Shown here: one piece after another, positions 1 to 9,795 of the stretch | Numbering within the stretch: the stretch's first letter is position 1 | How the letters are laid out: every line of letters starts with the position of its first letter | Assembly: GCF_008831285.2 (NCBI RefSeq) | Contig: NW_022204929.1 | Coordinates: forward strand, 1 to 24,572 | Length of the DNA stretch: 24,572 nt | Source: Nymphaea colorata | Lineage: Eukaryota; Streptophyta; Magnoliopsida; Nymphaeales; Nymphaeaceae | Direction of reading: 5' to 3' | The notes under the pieces: model-generated | Database searches by the model: none | What the model was told of the DNA's origin: nothing | The model's input: the letters and a program-made list of their open reading frames with translations, nothing else | Program-made: the position numbers and the translations under genes

Positions 1-92
1 CCCAACCCAACCCCAACCCCAACCCCAACCCCAACCCCAACCCCAACCCCAACCCCAACCCCAACCCCAACCCCAACCCCAACCCCAACCCC
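1..92. repeat. Telomere, C4A2 repeats
   Basis: The window begins with about 15 tandem CCCCAA units and then passes abruptly into unique sequence. The two outermost units have only three C's. On the other strand this reads as G4T2, the telomere type known from Tetrahymena-like ciliates and also found mixed in Paramecium. It marks this as a true left chromosome end. Only about 75 bp separate the repeat from the stop codon of the first gene, so there is almost no subtelomere. Confidence 0.97.
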
Positions 93-167
93 TCTAGCTC
101 TATAAATCCACTTCTTAAATGCCAATCCCATGATATAAATCCATAATATGATTAATAATTTCCCCAA

Positions 168-1888
168 TCACATCCTGAATACTCCGTGCTTGGTCTCTCC
201 GATGTTGCTGGAGGCAATCAGCACTGATAGACCTAGGACTTTCCTTGTATCTTCAGGCAAGATCACGCCGTCATCCCACAGGCGAGCAGTGGAGTAATAA
301 CAGCTTGACTCTTTATCGTACAGCTAGATTGTCTGTTTGCGCATGCGTGCCTCTTCCTCAGGTGGGAATTCCTTGCCTTCACGCTGAAGCTGTGCAGCCT
401 TGACCTGTGTGAGCACTCCTGCTGCTTGCTCTCCTCCCATCACTGCGATTTTGGCATTGGGCCACATGTAGAGCATGCGGGGGTCGTAGGCCCGACCGCA
501 CATGCCGTAGTTGCCTGCTCCGTATGAGGCGCCGATGATGCAGGTGATCTTGGGGACGGCAGTGGTGGAGACTGCGTTGACCATCTTGGCGCCGTGCTTG
601 GCGATGCCTTCGTGCTCGTACTTCTTGCCGACCATGAAGCCGGTGATGTTTTGCAGGAAGATAAGGGGACTTTGCGCTGGGAGCAGATCTCAACAAAGTT
701 GGCTCCTTTCACTGCCGATTCGCTGAACAGAATCCCGTTGTTTGCCACAATTCCCACCTGCTGGTTGTAGATACGTCCGAAACCAGTCACCAGCGATTTT
801 CCGTATTCGCTCTTGTATTCCTCGAACTTGGAGCCGTCCAAAATGCGAGCAAGGACTGCACGTGTGTCGAAGGTCTTCTTGAGGTCGGTCGACACGATAT
901 AGTTGAGCTCTTCTGGGTCGTAGAGTGGCTCTTAGATGCCAGACAGATCCAGAGTAACTTTAGGAGTGTTCAGCTAAGTACATGAGTCCGTACATTGGCA
1001 GCGATGTTGCGTCCGAGCCAAAGGGCATGCTCTTCGTTCTCGGCAAGGTGATCAGAAACACCCGAAATTCTGGTATGAACAGCTCCTCCTCCCAGCTCCT
1101 CAGCGGAAACGACTTCACCAGTGGCTGCTTTCACCAGAGGCTAAATAGCAAAGGGAATACAGGTCCTGCGAGGAAGATTGTTCCGTTGCCCTTAACGATA
1201 ATATTCTCGTCAGCCATTGCAGGAACATAGGCGCCTCCAGCAGTGCAGCTGCCGAGGACCATGGAGACTTGCGGGATGCCTTTGGAAGACATTTGAGCCA
1301 TGTTGTAAAAGATACGTCCAAAATGTCCCTAAGCTGGGAAGACCTCGCTCTGGCGTGGCAAGTTGGCACCTCCTGAGTCCACCAGGTAGAAGCAGGGCAG
1401 CTTGTTCTCCAGTGCGATTTCCTGCGCTCTCAAGTGTTTGCGCACGGTGATGGGATAATACGTTCCGCTTTATAGGACCAAAATTACCCCTTTACCGATG
1501 GATCGTTGGCTACTATCATGCAGAAGCGTCCAGAGATAAGACCAACGCCAGTGACAATGCCTCCGGAGTTAACCTCTTCCTTTCCGTAGAGTTCATGTCC
1601 TGCGAGTGGAGAGAACTAGAGGAAGGGAGATCCTGGGTCGATTAATTTCTGGATGCGTTAGCGGACGATAAGTTTGCCAGCCTTGTGCATCTTATCGAGG
1701 ACTTTTTTGTCGGTTTGCACGGTGGCCTTGCTGAGGATCTTGGAGAAGTTGTTGTTGGCTTCGTCCATGAGTTGCTTGTTGCGCAGGAGGTCAGCGTCGT
1801 GCCGGTTAATGGGGTATTCCAGCACCGAGGGGCGGTAAAACCACTGAGAGAAACGAGCCAGGCGTCGCGAAAGGACAGACGACAACAT
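168..1888 (-). CDS. MCCC2: Methylcrotonyl-CoA carboxylase beta subunit, mitochondrial
   Basis: This is the carboxyltransferase half of biotin-dependent 3-methylcrotonyl-CoA carboxylase, which acts in leucine breakdown in the mitochondrion together with a biotin-carrying alpha subunit not seen here. The protein is about 553 residues, close to the family's usual 560. It starts [17 protein letters not shown], a plausible basic mitochondrial presequence. Recognisable blocks are [37 protein letters not shown] and [16 protein letters not shown], all conserved across MCC beta chains. Three 20-nt introns interrupt it, and splicing them restores the conserved blocks exactly. In-frame TAA and TAG fall at ordinary positions and are read as Gln; the stop is TGA at 168-170. 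One base is missing near the GGGG at 665-668, between KVPL and FLQNITGF, where relatives align without a gap. Confidence 0.93.
974..993 (-). other. Intron, 20 nt (MCCC2)
   Basis: Begins GTA, ends TAG, with A at intron position 15. Removing it removes an in-frame TGA and joins NIAAN to [10 protein letters not shown], matching the family alignment. Confidence 0.93.
1141..1160 (-). other. Intron, 20 nt (MCCC2)
   Basis: Begins GTA, ends TAG, with A at position 15. Splicing gives [15 protein letters not shown], the conserved MCC/PCC beta sequence. Confidence 0.95.
1468..1487 (-). other. Intron, 20 nt (MCCC2)
   Basis: Begins GTA, ends AAG, with A at position 15. Splicing gives [15 protein letters not shown], the conserved family sequence. 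Confidence 0.95.
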
Positions 1889-2088
1889 TGATCGATTATA
1901 TTTATGGAGATAACTGCAACAAATCAGAAAATTCCATATATCGATATACCCGTAGAGAAAAGTAGTGAAGAAGATGGGTATTCATCTGGTGGATGAGATT
2001 GCATCACATCGGACAATATGGTCGATAATGATGTGGTTTTGTCATTGATGTCAAATGGGTCAGATAAAGTATGATTGATAATCACTAT
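1889..2088. promoter_or_regulatory. Intergenic, presumed MCCC2 upstream region
   Basis: About 200 bp of AT-rich sequence between the MCCC2 start and the stop of the next minus-strand gene. It must hold the MCCC2 promoter and 5' UTR. I see no motif I can name. Confidence 0.4.
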
Positions 2089-2400
2089 TCAATACCCTTG
2101 CAGGTGCTATTTCTTTCCGAAATCCATCCTCTCCAAAGCAACTCCCCTCCTTTCATCCTTCACCATGATGTCATCGTTTAGTGGATCAACCCTGGCCTTG
2201 CTCACCCTGGTCGGCTGTCTGGATGGAGGTCTTACCGTTTGCAGCGATTCCCTCTATTTCTCGTTGATGCGGTGCAAATTTTCAATGGAGGTGATGTTCT
2301 CCTTATCCTCAGGGTGGACATCGACGATGGAGGACGGCAAAGGCTTGGCCTCCGCTGCAGGTGTGGTGATGCGTTTTCGGTTGGTAGGAGCGCACCCCAT
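2089..2400 (-). CDS. Small basic protein with MGC N-terminus, function unknown
   Basis: A single open frame of 103 codons runs from ATG to TGA (2089-2091), with two in-frame TAG codons read as Gln and no intron. The protein starts MGCAPTNRKRITTP. Gly2-Cys3 followed by basic residues is the classic context for N-myristoylation plus palmitoylation, so I infer attachment to a membrane, perhaps the ciliary or plasma membrane. The rest is charged and low in hydrophobics, with stretches such as EDKENITSIENLHRINEK and VSKARVDPLNDDIMVKDERR, and is probably disordered. It has no family I recognise. It lies 83 bp downstream of the ARMC2-like gene on the same strand. The clean start, stop and coding character make it likely to be real; the acylation is a prediction only. 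Confidence 0.65.
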
Positions 2401-2483
2401 CGAATTAAGAATTATAGTTAGAACAAGCTAGCGTAGTATATGCCAGCTTGAAGTTATGATAGGGTGATTGGCCATATGCAGAT

Positions 2484-4748
2484 CGATCATACCTTGTGCC
2501 GCCGCTTTACGTGGTCCTGCAGCTGTCCTTCGTCTGCGAACTTCCTCCCGCAATTCTTGACTGGACAGACAAACTTCTCCTCGGGCATGCTGTTGAGCAG
2601 CATGTTGATTAGCGACCTGGATTCAACCGCTTCTGGCACTTTTCCGCCTGAATTTGAAAGCACTCGATCGCAGTGCCCGCCCAGGCCCATCAGGCAAGCC
2701 TAAACATCAGCCATTAGCTTCGGATCTAAGTTTTCGTTGCGACTGTCGACGATGATTGCGAGGGTCTTGAGAGCCACCGTGGCAAGGTCAAAGTCATCGT
2801 TTTCGCATTCGTTGAGAATGGAGATGACGCCAGTAATTATAGTATTTTTGTAGTTTTGCCTTTGTCGTGGAATAAGTACCTGAAGTTGTTTTCGGCCATG
2901 AGGTTGGAGAGCACGCCAAGACAGTAATATACTATCTCTTTGGATGTGGACTCGAGCAGGATGAGGAGGGCTTCGTGGATCTTCGCCTCGATGACCACAG
3001 CGCAAAGCTCCTTTATTCTGGTGAGATTGGCAACCACTCTCAAGCTCTCACAGCAAATCTCCTCATTGTCGATCTGCACGACGAAGTCCACAAGCGTATG
3101 GACGAGTTGCATCTTCACCATCTTGTGTTCTGAGTTGGTCATGAGGAGTTCCTTGTCGTAGAAGAGGACGTTGGTGAGACAGCTGAGGATAGTGGCGATC
3201 AGTTCCTACCTAGATGTGCATGTACATTCCAGCGCTCGATGTTGTTCTTGCGCTCGATGTTGTTATTGCGCTCCAGGAGAGCTTTGAGCTTTTTCACCAG
3301 GTCGCGGTATGTGCTAGCGTGGTTGACGTAGATGTCCTGGCCGATGGGGGCGAGAGTGAAGAGGTTGGCGATGAGTCTGATGATGCGGTTGGCGCATTCC
3401 ACATCCGATTCCTTCTTGATGTGCTGGTAGTCCCAGGCAGCCATACTCAGGCCCATCTTTTCCACTTAGTTCCTGCCTGACAGCTCACGAGTAGCATAGA
3501 AATCAAAGCACTCGTAGATATCCTGCCAGACCTGCAAATCGAAGTAAAGCTGGCTGCGAACGTCGGCGAGATAGCTGGTCAAGTTGGCGAAGGTCATGGC
3601 CACTCGGATCACGATGTGGATGTTGCTCTTGTAGAACTTGAAGAAGCTGCTGAGGGTTTTACGCAGCTGCGCTTCTCGAAGAGCTTCACGCAGACGGACT
3701 CGTAGTTGGAGACCTTGGAGAAGGTACGCAGCACGTTGAACATTAGGTCCTGGTTGGTGGGGAAAAGCTCGACCAGGCGCGTCCAGGCTTCGATGCAGTT
3801 GCTGTCGAGGAAGGCGCGGTGGGACTTCTCCTATCCCACCAGGTGGCGGAACGAGGCAGTAAGCTGCATCAGAATAGTGTTTCCTGTGCTCGACAAGGTC
3901 TTGTCCGTCCAGATGCAAAGATATCGGTTCAGCAGGCGCAAGTATTCCTCTTGGATGATCTCGCGTCGCAGTCTGGAGCTGGCGGAGAGGTTTTTTACGA
4001 TGGAGCATAGAACGATTACGATCTCCTATATGCAGCCTCTATCGATGGAAGAAGAAGGAGTTTAGAGTTTCGGCCTGCTTAAACCTACTATTTATTGCTT
4101 GTTGAGAGTGGTGGGGTCCTTCTTGGAGAGGGAGGACAGCTTGCCCCTTGAGGATGGACGGACAGCTGGCAATTCTTCAACTTTTTTGAGGGAGTTTTTG
4201 CGCATGAGGGTGGGCCTCCTTTCCGGTTTAGAGGATTCAGTTTCGATATGGGAGACGAAGGCCTCCATGGCAGAGAAGAGAGCCTTGATAATGCCTGTTT
4301 CGAGAATGAGATTGTCGCTTCTATCGTTCTGGGTGAGGAGGTTAATTTCGTCGAGAACCTTCTTGAAAAGGCCAAGGGTGAGAGAGCCGTTCTCCTCGGT
4401 GAGTTCCTTGGCCCTGCGCTTGAGTTCCTGCTGGTATTTGACCACCAGGAGGATGGACTATCGGAATGCTGAGAGCTGCTGATTGACGAGGAAGGACTTC
4501 TGGTTATCGAGGAAATAGCCAATCAGTTCGCTGCTCTCCTTCTACCACTTTTGGGGTTACAGTTCGCCAAGTTTGGCTAGCAACCGCGCTGCTCTTTCCA
4601 TTTGCGAGGGGAAAGTAGTTGCTCCGATACGGTTCTCCTCCTCGCTGCTTGCAGGGACGGACTCGCCGAAGCCGACTCCGACTCCCTCGCCTTTGTTTTT
4701 AATTAGCTTGAGGTCCCGTTTACGTGTAAAGGAAGCGTTCATGCTCAT
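2484..4748 (-). CDS. ARMC2-like armadillo-repeat protein with C-terminal C2H2 finger
   Basis: About 741 residues. The N-terminal 60 are polar (MSMNASFTRKRDLKL...). A helical region follows, and from about residue 250 there are successive armadillo-type repeats with signatures such as RVAMTFANLTS, RIIRLIANLFTLAP, LRVVANLTRIKEL and YCLGVLSNLMAENNF. The order and spacing recall ARMC2, an axonemal protein needed for radial-spoke assembly or transport; the ARMC2 name is a judgement from pattern, not a search. The last 25 residues form a C2H2 zinc finger (C-x4-C-x12-H-x4-H), which I do not know from animal ARMC2. Two 20-nt introns are supported. In-frame TAA/TAG = Gln occur repeatedly; the stop is TGA at 2484-2486. 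One base is missing near 3672-3675. It shares a 101-bp AT-rich divergent spacer with the nucleoporin gene. Confidence 0.7.
2860..2879 (-). other. Intron, 20 nt (ARMC2-like)
   Basis: Begins GTA, ends AAG, with A at position 15. Splicing joins LMAENNF to RQNYKNTIITGVISIL, keeping the armadillo repeat in frame. Confidence 0.93.
3206..3225 (-). other. Intron, 20 nt (ARMC2-like)
   Basis: Begins GTA, ends TAG, with A at position 15. Splicing removes an in-frame TGA and gives NNIERWNELIATILSCLTNV. Confidence 0.93.
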
Positions 4749-4849
4749 AAATATTTAAAAATGAGAGGATCATAAATCATCAAAATTATATGAGAATTTA
4801 TAAGTTTAATACCTTATGTGCTGGTAGTGGCATTCATAATTAATCATTT
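4749..4849. promoter_or_regulatory. Divergent promoter region
   Basis: 101 bp of AT-rich sequence between two divergent start codons (ARMC2-like on the minus strand, Nup98-like on the plus strand). Both promoters must lie here. No specific motif can be named. Confidence 0.5.
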
Positions 4850-7800
4850 ATGTTTGGAGGAAACAGCTTCGGCGGATTCGGCGGTCAAGCCAACAACCAA
4901 GCAGGGGGCTCTTCGGCAACGCTCCCAAGCCCAACAACACTCCCGGCCTCTTCGGCGCCGGCAACCAGCAACCCAATGCGGGACTCTTCGGAGGACAGCA
5001 GCAACAGAACGCCGGCGGCATCTTCGGAGGACAACAGCAACAGCCAAACGGCTTCATGCAGCAGCCCACCCAACAACCTGGCCTCTTCGGCGGACAACAA
5101 CAAGGTACTCCTGGAGGTATATTTGGCGGTCAGCAGCAACCAGCACAAGGACTCTTCGGCGGACAGCAACAGCAACCGCAGCAACAGGGCATTTTCGGAG
5201 GCCAGCAACAGCCGCAGCAAAACGTAGGAGGACTCTTCGGAGGGCAACAACAGCAACAGCAACCAGGAGTAGGCCTGTTCGGAGGACAGCAGCAACAGCC
5301 TCAGGGAGGAGGAATCTTCGGAGGAGGACAGCAGACCAACGCTGGCGGACTCTTCGGGGGAAACCAGCAGCAGCAAGGACAAGGACTCTTCGGAGGGCAA
5401 GCTCAGCAGCAACAACAGCCTGCTGGAAATAACCTGTTCGGCGGAAACACCCAGCCTGCGGCACTGGCCTTTTCGGAGCTACCAGCAACAACGCCAACAA
5501 CGCCTTCCTCGGTCAGCAGCAGCCACAGCAGCAAAACCCCTTCGGCGCCACTCCCGCATTCGGAAACACCACTTCAATCTTCGGAGGAGGCCAGCAGCAA
5601 CAACAGCAAGCAGCCAATCCTCTCTTCGGAGGCCAGCAGCAACCGCAGCAGACAAACACTGGCGGGCTTTTCAACACATTCGCTCCCAACACCCAGCAGC
5701 CTCAGCAACAGCAAGCGGCATGTTCCAGCAGGCCAACAACGGCACGGGCAACAGCCTCTTCGGGAACAATGCCTTCAACAGTCCTGCTGGTACGAGTAAC
5801 AATAAATTAGGCGGGACAACCTGGGGGGTGCCTACCAACCTCAATTCCTCTCCCTCCGTCGCCAATACCAACTCGGTTGGCACTCAGGTCCAGCCAGTCA
5901 AGAGCAAGAACTCCAAGCTCGATGCCAAGCATCTCGTCAAGTGCATCGCTGCTCTCGACCAGTTCAACGGACTCAGCAAGGAGGAAATCAGGATCAGCTT
6001 TGTCCAAAGCGGAGGACAGCAGCCTGCCATCACCCAACAACCGGAGTGCAGACTGGCGGATTTGGAGCAAATACTGCTGGCTTCAAGCCAGTCACTGGCT
6101 TCGGCGCACAAACCTCCCTCCCTTCCTTCGGAGGCATCACTAGCAACAACAACATCGGCCAGACTGCTGGACTCTTCGGACAGGGCCAAAATGCTGCCCA
6201 GAACGCATTCGGTCAGCAGCAGGCAAAGCCAGCCTTCGGCGCCACCACTGCAACCACTGGAGCTTTCGGACAGGGAACCTCACTGTTCGGAGGACAGCAG
6301 CAACAGCAGCAGCAGGGCACCTCGCTCTTCGGAGGAGTAGCTTCACAGCCTCAGACAGCTACAACTGGCCTGTTTGGGCAGACTGCCGCCACTGGAGCCT
6401 CTCCACTCTTCGGACAGCAACCAACAGCGTTCGGACAACAGCCTGCTACAACCTTTGGACAGCAGCCTACCACAGCTTTTGGTCAGCAGCCAGCTCAAGC
6501 CACCACCTCCCTCTTCGGAGGAACTCAGCCAGCTCAGACTAGCCTGTTCGGTCAGACAGCTCAGCAGCCAGCCACTACCTCTCTCTTTGGGCAGACGCAG
6601 CCGACTTCTCTTTTCGGACAGACTCCACAGGCTACCACTTCGCTCTTCGGACAGCCACAGCAGCAGCAAACTCCCTCCCTGTTTGGGCTGCTCAGCCTGC
6701 CACTACTTCCCTCTTCGGAGCAGCTCCAGCCACCACCACGCCCCAGTTCGGCGTAGCTCAAGCTCCCTCCCTCTTCACTCCTCCTCAGCCAGTTGCTCCA
6801 ACTGCTCAGCCTGGCTTCTTCAACCAGCCGCCTTCTACTTTCGCACAGCTTTCCAATCCTCTCTTCCAAGCTTCGCAGACTCTAGATCCGGCCTTGCAGG
6901 TGCTGCTTCCCCAGCTTCTGCTCACCTACGCACTCAACCAAGCGCTTCCCCAAGCCTCATCCGACCCAGCCACCAATCCCGCCTTAGATTTGATCAGCAA
7001 ACTCAGCACCCTCGTCAACCAACTGCAGGGCAGCCAAAGCAACTACTCAGCCAGCAGCGCTCCCGCCTCCACTCCCTTCGACGAGTTCATGAAGGAGGCA
7101 AGAAGCGGCTATACCGACAAGCCAAAGAAGGAAAACGAAGTCTACTCTCTCTTCTCCGATTTCGAGAAGGAACCCGGCTACTACTGGATTCCCCCAGCTA
7201 TCCCGTATACGAGCTCAAGAGAAAGCCCAAGGAGGACGAGACCAAGCCAGTTGAGTCCTTCCGCATCGTCCCCAAGAAGCAGGAATCCCTGCTGGGCAAC
7301 GACAAGAGCATGCGCCAGGTCTCCAAGAGCTACAGGAGCAGTTTGGAGGACGGGCGCAGGAAGATCAACGTCTTCCTGGCGGACCTGCCGAAGGTGGGTG
7401 ACTTCAACATCTCGCCCTCCGTCGAGCACCTCAAGGACTACACTACTGAGCAGCTGCGCAAGGTCCCCAACGTAAAGATCTGGAACAAGTTCGGCGAAAT
7501 TGAGTTCCTGGAGCCGATTTCGCTCTACCGGGCCAACCTGGAGGCGGGCATCGTGATTTCCCGCGACAACATCGAGATCACCGACCGCGACCTGGAGGAC
7601 AAGCGCATGCGGATGACCTTCCGCAACTTCGGCAACTACGCCAACCTCAAGGGCGAAGAACGCGATAAGATCGTGAAGCGCATGCGCAAGTGGATCGCCA
7701 AGTACGACATGCGCGAAGTCAACCACGACGAAGAAACTGGAGACCTTGTTGTAGAGGTGACAATTGATTACACCCACATATCATCATTATCATATCTAAC

Positions 7801-8011
7801 AACCTATTTAGTCTCTATATCTTAGAATCAATAAATATTTCCCCCTTTGAATGCTGATAATAGCATTATCTTGATCCTATCTTGTTGTAATAATCTTCTC
7901 TTTCCTTCCTTGAATTAGCAAGCCTTTCAAGCTGCTGTCACAAAGCTCAAAAAGGTCAATTACTTTATGATGGTAAGACTATAATTTTTGATAGCAATTA
8001 TGAATGCTTGA
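4850..8011 (+). CDS. NUP98: Nup98-type GLFG nucleoporin (no Nup96 part)
   Basis: This is a nuclear-pore FG nucleoporin, which forms the permeability barrier. From MFGGNSFGGFGG on, dozens of GLFG, SLFG and GIFG units sit in Gln-rich spacers. At about residues 355-392 a segment with KHLVKCIAALDQF and LSKEEIRISF resembles the GLEBS motif that binds Gle2/Rae1. Residues about 775-970 (EPGYYWIPPSYPVYEL ... FGEIEFLEPISL ... WIAKYDMREVNHDEETGDLVVEV) match the Nup98 autoproteolytic domain, where the family normally ends in His-Phe-Ser; here I see only a nearby HIS. Nup96 does not follow. The frame must be mended at six places, each missing one base: near 4904-4908, 5460, 5713, 6041, 6685 and 7191. The 3' end is uncertain: coding character fades after about 7755, and the TGA at 8009-8011 is simply the first in frame. 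No TAA/TAG is used for Gln before that. Confidence 0.88.
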
Positions 8012-8032
8012 TTGGGAGTAGTGGATGAACGA

Positions 8033-9300
8033 TCAGAACAGGTCGTCGTGGCTGCGTTCCTCCATGTCTATCTCAGGTAGAATGCTAATCTGGAAGCCGC
8101 TCTCCTCAACTGCATTAATCACGCCTTACAGTAGAATCGGTTGTCCTCCGCCTCCATCAGCTCGCGCGGGTACTTGCTGCTCGCCGACTTGTTCAGCTGG
8201 ATCGGGTCTGGCGGCAGGCACTCCTCCTCCTTCAGCAGCGACAGGCCCGCCATTATGCCCTCCTCTCCCAGACTACCAGTAATGTCCCCGCACACCTCCT
8301 CGTCCATCTTGCTCTCCTTGTAGGGCTCCTCCTGCTTCATCTAGAAGTAGGGCGTCTCAGAGAAGAAGCGCGCGTTGAGGTTGCCCTGCGACTTCGCTCT
8401 GGAGCGCACTGCCTTGGGGAGTTCGAAGTTCTCGTCAGCGCTGCCGACTGAGTTCTTGCGCCGGCGGGAGTTGGTTTCTCCGCGACTGAGGTCGTCGTCG
8501 CTGATGTCGTCAACGTTGCTGGTATCGGAGGAGAGCATGAAGGAGTTGTTGCCTTCGCTTTCCTCGCGGTCGAGGTGGTAGCGGGTGGGCGTCAGCAGGT
8601 CCTGTCCTCCTGCCGATCCGCGCCGTTCCTTCTTCGGCCGTCTCTTGTAGGCGCCTGCGAACTCGGTCAGTTTGGCGATGAACTCCCTTACCACCTCCAC
8701 ATCGATCTCATCTTCGCCTCCAATCTCATCATCGTAGGAGAACTAAACAAGTTAATTCTTCAATTCTAGGTGATTGTTGGCGTACGCTGCGAGAACTGGC
8801 AAAGGTTCTGTTCATAGTTGGGGAAGAGTTTGAACTTTTCCTCTGCTACTTCGACGATGCGGTAAAGTATGGTGGGACTGAACTGTTTGTACTCTTTCCT
8901 AAACTGACTGTGAATAACTTTGTTGATCTTGCGGAGCGCCTTCCGCAGGAGCGCGTAGAAGTGGTTCTTCACGCAGTTGTCTGATCTATGTTTTGAAGGG
9001 GGTACCGTCCTCCCAGCTTGGTTCCGATAACTGCCCACTTATTGCCGATATCGTTGTGATAGTGAAGCATCAGTTGTTCGTCGTCGTAGCTCCATTCTTC
9101 TTTCTGGAAGGAGGGATCGATGGTTGCGTAGCTGTATGAGGAGACTGCTACCGCTCTTTACACTGTTTGCCATTACGGCCCTTGATGCCATAGTCTTCCT
9201 GCAATTTGCGCGCGATGTGGCTCCACTTGGTGAGCCGACTGCTCTCGAAGACGTACTTGAGGAGGCGGTCCTCCTCGACGGTCCACGGACGCTTCTCCAT
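8033..9300 (-). CDS. R2R3-type MYB DNA-binding protein
   Basis: A nuclear transcription-factor-like protein of 395 residues, starting MEKRPWTVEEDRLLKYV. Two MYB repeats follow: repeat 1 ends RNGKQCKERY and repeat 2 (EEWSYDDEQLMLHYHNDIGN ... GRSDNCVKNHFYALLRK) matches the recognition-helix pattern. The spaced Trp residues of the first repeat are seen, and several positions in the second are Trp or aromatic. The C-terminal two thirds are acidic and Ser-rich, probably disordered, ending EERSHDDLF. Four 20-nt introns are supported, and the whole gene is in frame without corrections. The start is the only ATG just before the MYB repeat. Its target genes cannot be inferred. The 3' end converges on the nucleoporin gene. 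The first 15 codons are repeated downstream at 9563-9609. Confidence 0.88.
8110..8129 (-). other. Intron, 20 nt (MYB gene)
   Basis: Begins GTA, ends CAG, with A at position 15. Without splicing the protein would stop at a TGA inside the intron; splicing adds the last 25 residues. Confidence 0.85.
8766..8785 (-). other. Intron, 20 nt (MYB gene)
   Basis: Begins GTA, ends TAG, with A at position 15. Splicing joins QNLCQFSQ to QLKNQLVQFSYDDEI and restores the downstream frame. Confidence 0.9.
8986..9005 (-). other. Intron, 20 nt (MYB gene)
   Basis: Begins GTA, ends TAG, with A at position 15. Splicing gives IGTKLGGRSDNCVKNHF, the conserved MYB recognition-helix sequence. Confidence 0.96.
9132..9151 (-). 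other. Intron, 20 nt (MYB gene)
   Basis: Begins GTA, ends CAG, with A at position 15. Splicing joins GKQCKER to YATIDPSFQKEEWSYDDE, linking the two MYB repeats. Confidence 0.96.
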
Positions 9301-9483
9301 ATGATATAGGTGATAATATAGAAGGTGAAGGGTCAATAAAATATAATATCAGTCCCGCTCCAGCAGGCGCAGCAACCGCGACTCTGTGGCCGCCTCCGTG
9401 CGGATGGAGAGCATGGCGGGATCCAGGTTGCGGGCGCGGGGGGGTGGGGGCGGAGGGAGGGTGGATGAAGTTGCAGCGGTTGC
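9254..9483. repeat. Partial tandem duplication, left copy
   Basis: This copy and the segment at 9563-9795 are near-identical direct repeats offset by about 309 bp, differing by a handful of substitutions and small indels. The unit spans the start of the MYB gene, the short spacer and the 3' end of the CCCH gene. The left copy holds the functional MYB start but only a CCCH tail. Confidence 0.92.
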
Positions 9484-9531
9484 GAGGAGGATGGCTTCAG
9501 ATAATAGAAACTTATGGAGCCATAGGAGCAT
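9349..9531 (-). pseudogene. CCCH gene 3'-fragment (duplicated tail)
   Basis: The last 31 codons of the neighbouring CCCH protein (ARNLDPAMLSIRTEAATESR...) recur here, with the same TGA at 9350. They are fused to an unrelated upstream stretch that starts with an ATG and a hydrophobic run, MLLWLHKFLLSEAILLATAA. The result is a 60-codon chimeric open frame lacking both zinc fingers. A small indel puts the proline-rich part in a different frame from the parent. It is most likely a duplication relic; whether the new 60-residue frame is expressed is unknown. Confidence 0.75.
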
Positions 9532-9562
9532 GAAGAAAAAGCTGAAGTCTACTATGTTGATT
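9484..9562. other. Unique spacer between duplicated copies
   Basis: 79 bp of sequence not repeated elsewhere in the window. On the minus strand it supplies the ATG and hydrophobic start of the chimeric 60-codon frame. No other feature is seen. Confidence 0.5.
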
Positions 9563-9795
9563 TACTTGAGGAGGCGGTCCTCCTCGACGGTCCACGGACG
9601 CTTCTCCATGTGATATAGGTGATAATATAGAAGGTGCAAGGGTCAATAAAATATAATATCAGTCCCGCTCCAGCAGACGCAGCAACCGCGACTCTGTGGC
9701 TGCCTCCGTGCGGATGGAGAGCATGGCGGGATCCAGGTTGCGGGCGCGAGCGGGGGTGGGGGCGGACGGAGGGTGGATGAAGTTGCAGCGGTTGC
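9563..9795. repeat. Partial tandem duplication, right copy
   Basis: The right copy of the direct repeat. It contains a dead fragment of the MYB start (about 15 codons, MEKRPWTVEEDRLLK, minus strand, ending at 9563) and the authentic 3' end of the CCCH gene. The repeat ends inside the second zinc finger. Confidence 0.92.

Noticed and set aside
4885-5500. Long Leu/Ser-rich and Val/Arg-rich open frames antisense to the GLFG repeats
   Set aside because: Shadows of the CAG/CAA-rich repeat coding strand; no start context and no family.
7973-7994. Possible 22-nt GTAAG...TAG intron at the end of the nucleoporin gene
   Set aside because: Wrong length and no A six bases from its end; the region may not be coding at all.
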